From assembly GCF_014200755.1 (NCBI RefSeq), contig NZ_JACHCM010000004.1, positions 186,001 through 250,000 of the forward strand: a stretch of DNA of 64,000 nucleotides. Reading direction: 5' to 3'. Each line of letters starts with the position of its first letter. Position 1 is the first letter of the stretch. The stretch comes from Rhodanobacter sp. ANJX3 (GTDB lineage Bacteria > Pseudomonadota > Gammaproteobacteria > Xanthomonadales > Rhodanobacteraceae). A program made the position numbers and the translations under genes. The notes beneath the pieces are model-generated. The model was not told the DNA's origin. It saw only the letters and a list, made by a program, of their open reading frames with translations, and did not search any database. Positions 60,649-64,000 of the stretch are shown one piece after another.

Positions 60649-63267
60649 TCAGGTACCACGGGGTTTTGCGCGATGCGTCGGTACCGCCGTCCACGGGTCG
60701 TCCGGCCACGGATGCCGGGGATAACGGCCCTTCAATTCCCTTTTCACCTCGGGATAGGTGCGCTCCCAGAAGCCTTTCAGATCCTGCGTGACCTGGATCG
60801 GCCGACCCGCTGGCGACAGCAGGTGCAGCGTGACAGGAATCCGCCCGCCGCCGATGCGCGGCGTATCGGCCAGACCGAACAGCTCCTGCAATTTGACCGC
60901 GAGCACCGGCGGCTCGTCTGGCGCGTAGTCGAGGCGGCGCTGTTGGCCGCTGGGCACGACAAGACTCTCGGGCGCCTGCAAGTCGAGCATGCGGCGTTGC
61001 TCGTAATCGAACAGTGCAGCCAGCGCCTGCGCCAGTTCATCCGCGCCCAACGCATCGAGCGACCGTTTGCCGCTGAGATAGGGTGCCAGCCAGCGGTCGA
61101 CGGAATCGAGCAGGGCCATATCGGATACGTCCGGTAGCCCGAGCTCGGGCATCCACGCGCGCAATGCCTGCATGCGGGCGCGCAGCCGCTTGGCGTGCTC
61201 GCCCCAAGGCAACGAGGCGATGCCCTTGGCGCGTACGACGGCGAGCAGCGCGGGCAGCGCATCTTCCGGCCGCACCGGCACGCTGCGGCGCTCCAGCACG
61301 ATGGCGCCGAAGCGGTGTTCGTCAAACGCTTCGACGAGCGCACGCGGCTCGTTCCAGCGCAGCGTGCGCTCGCGCACGAACTGCGCCGGATAGTCGCGCT
61401 CCAACACAGCCGGGTCGAACGGTGTGGCGACCAGGATCAAACTATCGCGTGTCTCGTGCCGCAGATCCAGAACCACCAGCCACGGCTCGCCATGCAGCGC
61501 GGTATTTTCGTGCAGGCGCGCACCGCGACCGTTGGCCAGGGTGTAGCGCAGGGGATTGGACTCGTCGCGGCGCGCCACGCGATCGGGAAACGCATGCAGC
61601 AGAAGATCGCCGACGGCGTGACTGTCTGGTACGCCGCTGGCCGGCGTTCGGACGTCCAGACGTCTTCGCCAGCCCTTGCCGATCTGCTCGATCGCCGCCA
61701 GCGCGCCGACATCGACGTCCATGGATGGACTAGTGCCGCGAGCACAGGACGTGCGAGAGCGGCCGACGTCCATGGATGGACCAGCGCCGCGCGACGGGCC
61801 GCCGCGCCGATCGCGCCATGCGTGCAACGCCGCGACGCGCACGCGGAAGTCGTCGCCACGGGCCTGCGCGCCGCGCATGGGCGAACGCGCCTCCATCAGC
61901 GCCAGAAGATCGCAGATCAGCGGCCGCAAAACCGCCGGCGCGCGCAACGCAGCCGCCGCCAGTCGGGGGCTGGCGCCCAGCTCCAGCATGGCGCGACCCA
62001 GCGCCGTGATGCGCATGGCGTCATCCAGTGCGCCGAGACCGATCAGCAACGCGCGCGCCTGCGCCAACGCGCCGCTGGGCGGCGCATCCAGCCACGGCAG
62101 CGTGTCGGTATTGCTGGTCGTCACGCCCCAGGCCGCCAGTTCCAGCGCAAGTCCTGACAGCTCGGCATGGCTGATTTCCGCACGCCGCGCCGATTCCAGC
62201 CGCTTGCTCTGCGGCCACAGGCGATACGCCGTACCGGGCGCGACGCGACCTGCACGGCCCGCGCGCTGATCGGCCGAAGCCTGCGAAATAGTCACGATCT
62301 CCAACCGCGTGAAACCGGAATTCGGATCGAAGCGCGGTTCGCGCGCCAGCCCCGCGTCGATCACCGCACGAATGCCCGGCAGGGTGATGCTGGACTCCGC
62401 CACATTGGTCGCCAGCACTACACGCCTCATACCAGCTGGCCGCATGCCGGATTCTGCCGGCGCCAACGCAGCCTGCTGTTCGACCTGCGACAGCTCGCCG
62501 TGCAGCGCCAGCACTTCGACGTTGTCCTGCGTTACGGTCTGGGCCAGCGCGTTTCTCGCGCGAGCGATCTCGCGCTGGCCCGGCAGAAAGGCGAGCACGT
62601 CGCCCTCGTTTTGTTCCAGGGCCTGGCGCGCGACGCGCGCGAGATGATGTTCGATCGTCTCCTGCGCGCGCGCCGGCGGATGCTCGATACGCACAGGAAA
62701 ACTGCGGCCGGGACTGCTGACGCGCGGCGCATCCAGCCATTGCGCCATGCGTTCGCCGTCCAGCGTGGCGGACATCACGATCAGCCGCAGGTCCGGACGC
62801 AGCGTGGCCTGCACGTCGAGCGCCAACGCAGCGCCCAAGTCACCGGCGAGATGGCGCTCGTGGAATTCGTCGAAGATGATCGCACCGATGCCGGCCAGCT
62901 CTGGATCGCGCTGGATCAATCGCGTGAGAATGCCCTCGGTAACCACTTCGATGCGCGTCGTGGCGCTGACCTTCGACTCGAAGCGGATGCGGTAACCGAC
63001 GGTCTGTCCCACGACTTCGCCGAGCTGCTGCGCCATGAACTGCGCGGCGGCGCGGGCCGCGAGACGACGCGGCTCCAGCACGATGATTTTGTCGCCCGCC
63101 AGCCACGCCGCGTCGAGCAGCGCCAACGGCACCTGGGTGGTTTTGCCCGCGCCGGGCGGCGCCTCGAGTACCAGTCGCGGATGGTCCGCCAGCGACGCGC
63201 CGATCTGCGCCAGCAGTGGCGTGATCGGAAACAGGAGGCTCGGGGAGTCTGGTGACATCGCATTCAT
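60649..63267 (-). CDS. hrpB: ATP-dependent helicase HrpB with repeat insertion
   Basis: About 872 residues, DEAH/DExH helicase. P-loop GAGKTTQVP (39-47), DEFHERH (motif II region), SATLDGERM and QRAGRAGRVAPG are present. The C-terminal HrpB domain continues to GRYPRHPWPDDPW. A Gly/Ser/Arg stretch of about 30 residues between HAWRDRRGG and VGALAAIEQI, containing SPSMDV twice, is unlike the family at this point and is encoded by a direct repeat (see the repeat entry). The frame is intact. HrpB is not essential in E. coli; its RNA role is poorly known. Start assumed at 63267 (MNAMSPDS); the ribosome site is weak. Confidence 0.9.
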   Translation of the reverse strand: MNAMSPDSPSLLFPITPLLAQIGASLADHPRLVLEAPPGAGKTTQVPLALLDAAWLAGDKIIVLEPRRLAARAAAQFMAQQLGEVVGQTVGYRIRFESKVSATTRIEVVTEGILTRLIQRDPELAGIGAIIFDEFHERHLAGDLGAALALDVQATLRPDLRLIVMSATLDGERMAQWLDAPRVSSPGRSFPVRIEHPPARAQETIEHHLARVARQALEQNEGDVLAFLPGQREIARARNALAQTVTQDNVEVLALHGELSQVEQQAALAPAESGMRPAGMRRVVLATNVAESSITLPGIRAVIDAGLAREPRFDPNSGFTRLEIVTISQASADQRAGRAGRVAPGTAYRLWPQSKRLESARRAEISHAELSGLALELAAWGVTTSNTDTLPWLDAPPSGALAQARALLIGLGALDDAMRITALGRAMLELGASPRLAAAALRAPAVLRPLICDLLALMEARSPMRGAQARGDDFRVRVAALHAWRDRRGGPSRGAGPSMDVGRSRTSCARGTSPSMDVDVGALAAIEQIGKGWRRRLDVRTPASGVPDSHAVGDLLLHAFPDRVARRDESNPLRYTLANGRGARLHENTALHGEPWLVVLDLRHETRDSLILVATPFDPAVLERDYPAQFVRERTLRWNEPRALVEAFDEHRFGAIVLERRSVPVRPEDALPALLAVVRAKGIASLPWGEHAKRLRARMQALRAWMPELGLPDVSDMALLDSVDRWLAPYLSGKRSLDALGADELAQALAALFDYEQRRMLDLQAPESLVVPSGQQRRLDYAPDEPPVLAVKLQELFGLADTPRIGGGRIPVTLHLLSPAGRPIQVTQDLKGFWERTYPEVKRELKGRYPRHPWPDDPWTAVPTHRAKPRGT
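61714..61791. repeat. In-frame direct repeat inside hrpB
   Basis: Two 27-bp copies (61714-61740 and 61765-61791) begin at the same GACGTCCATGGATGGAC sequence and match at 25 of 27 bases, 51 bp apart. Each contains the palindromic core TCCATGGA. The spacing keeps the reading frame, so the repeats are translated as SPSMDV units. It looks like a short inserted repeat element within a conserved gene. Confidence 0.7.
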
Positions 63268-63357
63268 CGCTGCGGATGATAACGGCTGGCGACAGGCATT
63301 CCCGGATCGATGCACGGCGAACCCTCCGTGGTTCGCCGATCGACAGTTGTGATTCCG

Positions 63358-64000
63358 CTACGGCGAGCTCGATGCGGCCATACACGCGTTTTCCTGCTTG
63401 CGCGCCGCGTCGACGTTGCCCAGTCGGTTGTTGTGCTGGCGCGCCTGCACGATCACCTGCCAGTTGCGCGCGCAAAGCGATCCGCGATGCGTACCCTGCC
63501 GCCACGACTGCATAGCCAGATCCTGCGCGTTCGCAAAGTCGGCCTGGCGCAGTGCATCTTCCGCATGCTGCTGCAGTTGCTCGGGCCAGCTTGCAGCAGC
63601 GTTCGATGATGTCGGCAGCGGCGTGACTACGGCCGGCCTGTTGCCTGACGAAACGCCCGCCTGCAGGGCGGTTTCAAGCGCTAGATTCATCGGCGATGTG
63701 CTGTTGCTGGCATGGTTGTTCGATGTGTGCAATGGTTCGAGCGATTCGAACTTGCTCTGGTAATCGTCGGTGATCTGCTTGGCATCTTCGCTGCCGCGGA
63801 TGACTTTCGGCGTGATCAGTACTATCAACTCTGTACGATCGCGATTGCGATTGGTGGTACCGAACAGGCGTCCCAACACGGGAATGTCGCTGAGAAATGG
63901 AACTCCGGTATCGGCTTTACTTTCATCTTGCGTGATCAGACCACCGAGAAGTACGGTCTGTCCGCTCTGCACCGCGACCTGAGTCGCCACATCGCGTTGG
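63358..64000 (-). CDS. gspD: Type II secretion secretin (GspD/XpsD-like), 3' part with C-terminal extension
   Basis: The start lies beyond the right edge; 214 residues are visible. The secretin signature QSGQTVLLGGLITQDESK, then GVPFLSDIPVLGRLFGTTNRNR and TELIVLITPKVI closes the outer-membrane ring domain. After that come about 135 further residues: a Ser/Thr/Asn linker and a helical segment (WPEQLQQHAEDALRQADFANAQDLAMQSW) with two cysteines near the end. This is longer than a usual S-domain for pilotin binding. The secretin exports folded enzymes such as the S53 peptidase in this window (inference). GspE-type genes are probably to the right. Confidence 0.88.
   Translation of the reverse strand, partial: QRDVATQVAVQSGQTVLLGGLITQDESKADTGVPFLSDIPVLGRLFGTTNRNRDRTELIVLITPKVIRGSEDAKQITDDYQSKFESLEPLHTSNNHASNSTSPMNLALETALQAGVSSGNRPAVVTPLPTSSNAAASWPEQLQQHAEDALRQADFANAQDLAMQSWRQGTHRGSLCARNWQVIVQARQHNNRLGNVDAARKQENACMAASSSP

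Overview
The window is 64 kb of GC-rich, densely coding chromosome. Gene content and family matches suggest a gammaproteobacterium of the Xanthomonadales, probably the Rhodanobacteraceae (Dyella, Luteibacter, Frateuria or Rhodanobacter type). The clues are a short PutA without an N-terminal DNA-binding domain, an S53 carboxyl peptidase with a PKD domain, a large membrane-anchored ankyrin protein, a cytochrome c4 gene followed by two DsbA-like lipoproteins, and a type II secretin. This placement is inferred; no 16S gene or other decisive marker is present. I found no rRNA, tRNA, CRISPR array, insertion sequence or prophage.

Layout. 0-2.5 kb: two nucleotide-sugar genes (UDP-sugar 4-epimerase and 6-dehydrogenase), probably one end of a polysaccharide cluster that continues to the left. 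2.6-7.0 kb: an aa3-type cytochrome c oxidase operon (DUF2244 protein, ctaC, ctaD, a 43-residue membrane peptide, ctaE) that ends in a strong terminator and has no cox11. 7.2-14.3 kb: putA, a two-lobed aspartic protease, a DUF2975/XRE regulator pair with a direct-repeat operator candidate, and a coniferyl-aldehyde dehydrogenase. 14.5-23.9 kb: ycgL, a 1153-residue ankyrin membrane protein, a family 9 glycosyltransferase, a KefB/KefC-type antiporter and an M3 peptidase lipoprotein. 24-36.9 kb: bioD, free-Met-sulfoxide reductase, engB, cytochrome c4, two DsbA lipoproteins, an EEP phosphohydrolase, a GH17 membrane glucosyltransferase, a lytic transglycosylase, an NDUFA9-like reductase and cca. 37-45 kb: an LtaS-like sulfatase-fold transferase, a YfhO-like membrane protein, midA and a TonB-dependent receptor preceded by a perfect 18-bp Zur-like palindrome. 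45.5-53 kb: an EcsC protein with a histone-H1-like tail, pteridine reductase, a DUF6159 protein, folK-folB, dbpA, glutaminyl cyclase and a flavoprotein. 53.1-56.4 kb: an AT-rich island and a secreted S53 peptidase. 56.4-64 kb: a TPR sulfotransferase, an M28 aminopeptidase, a DUF1161 protein, hrpB and the 3' end of a type II secretin gene.

Most of the window is housekeeping and envelope or secretion biology. Several exported hydrolases (M3, S53, M28, aspartic protease) sit in the same window as a type II secretin and periplasmic disulfide enzymes. I did not find a clear new multi-gene defence or mobile system. The strongest unusual signals are the Zur-like operator on the TonB receptor, short in-frame insertions in two conserved genes (engB and hrpB, the latter with a 25/27 internal direct repeat), the EcsC-histone-tail fusion, the DUF2975/XRE pair with its repeat operator, and the AT-rich island with a CRP/Clp-like site upstream of the S53 peptidase.
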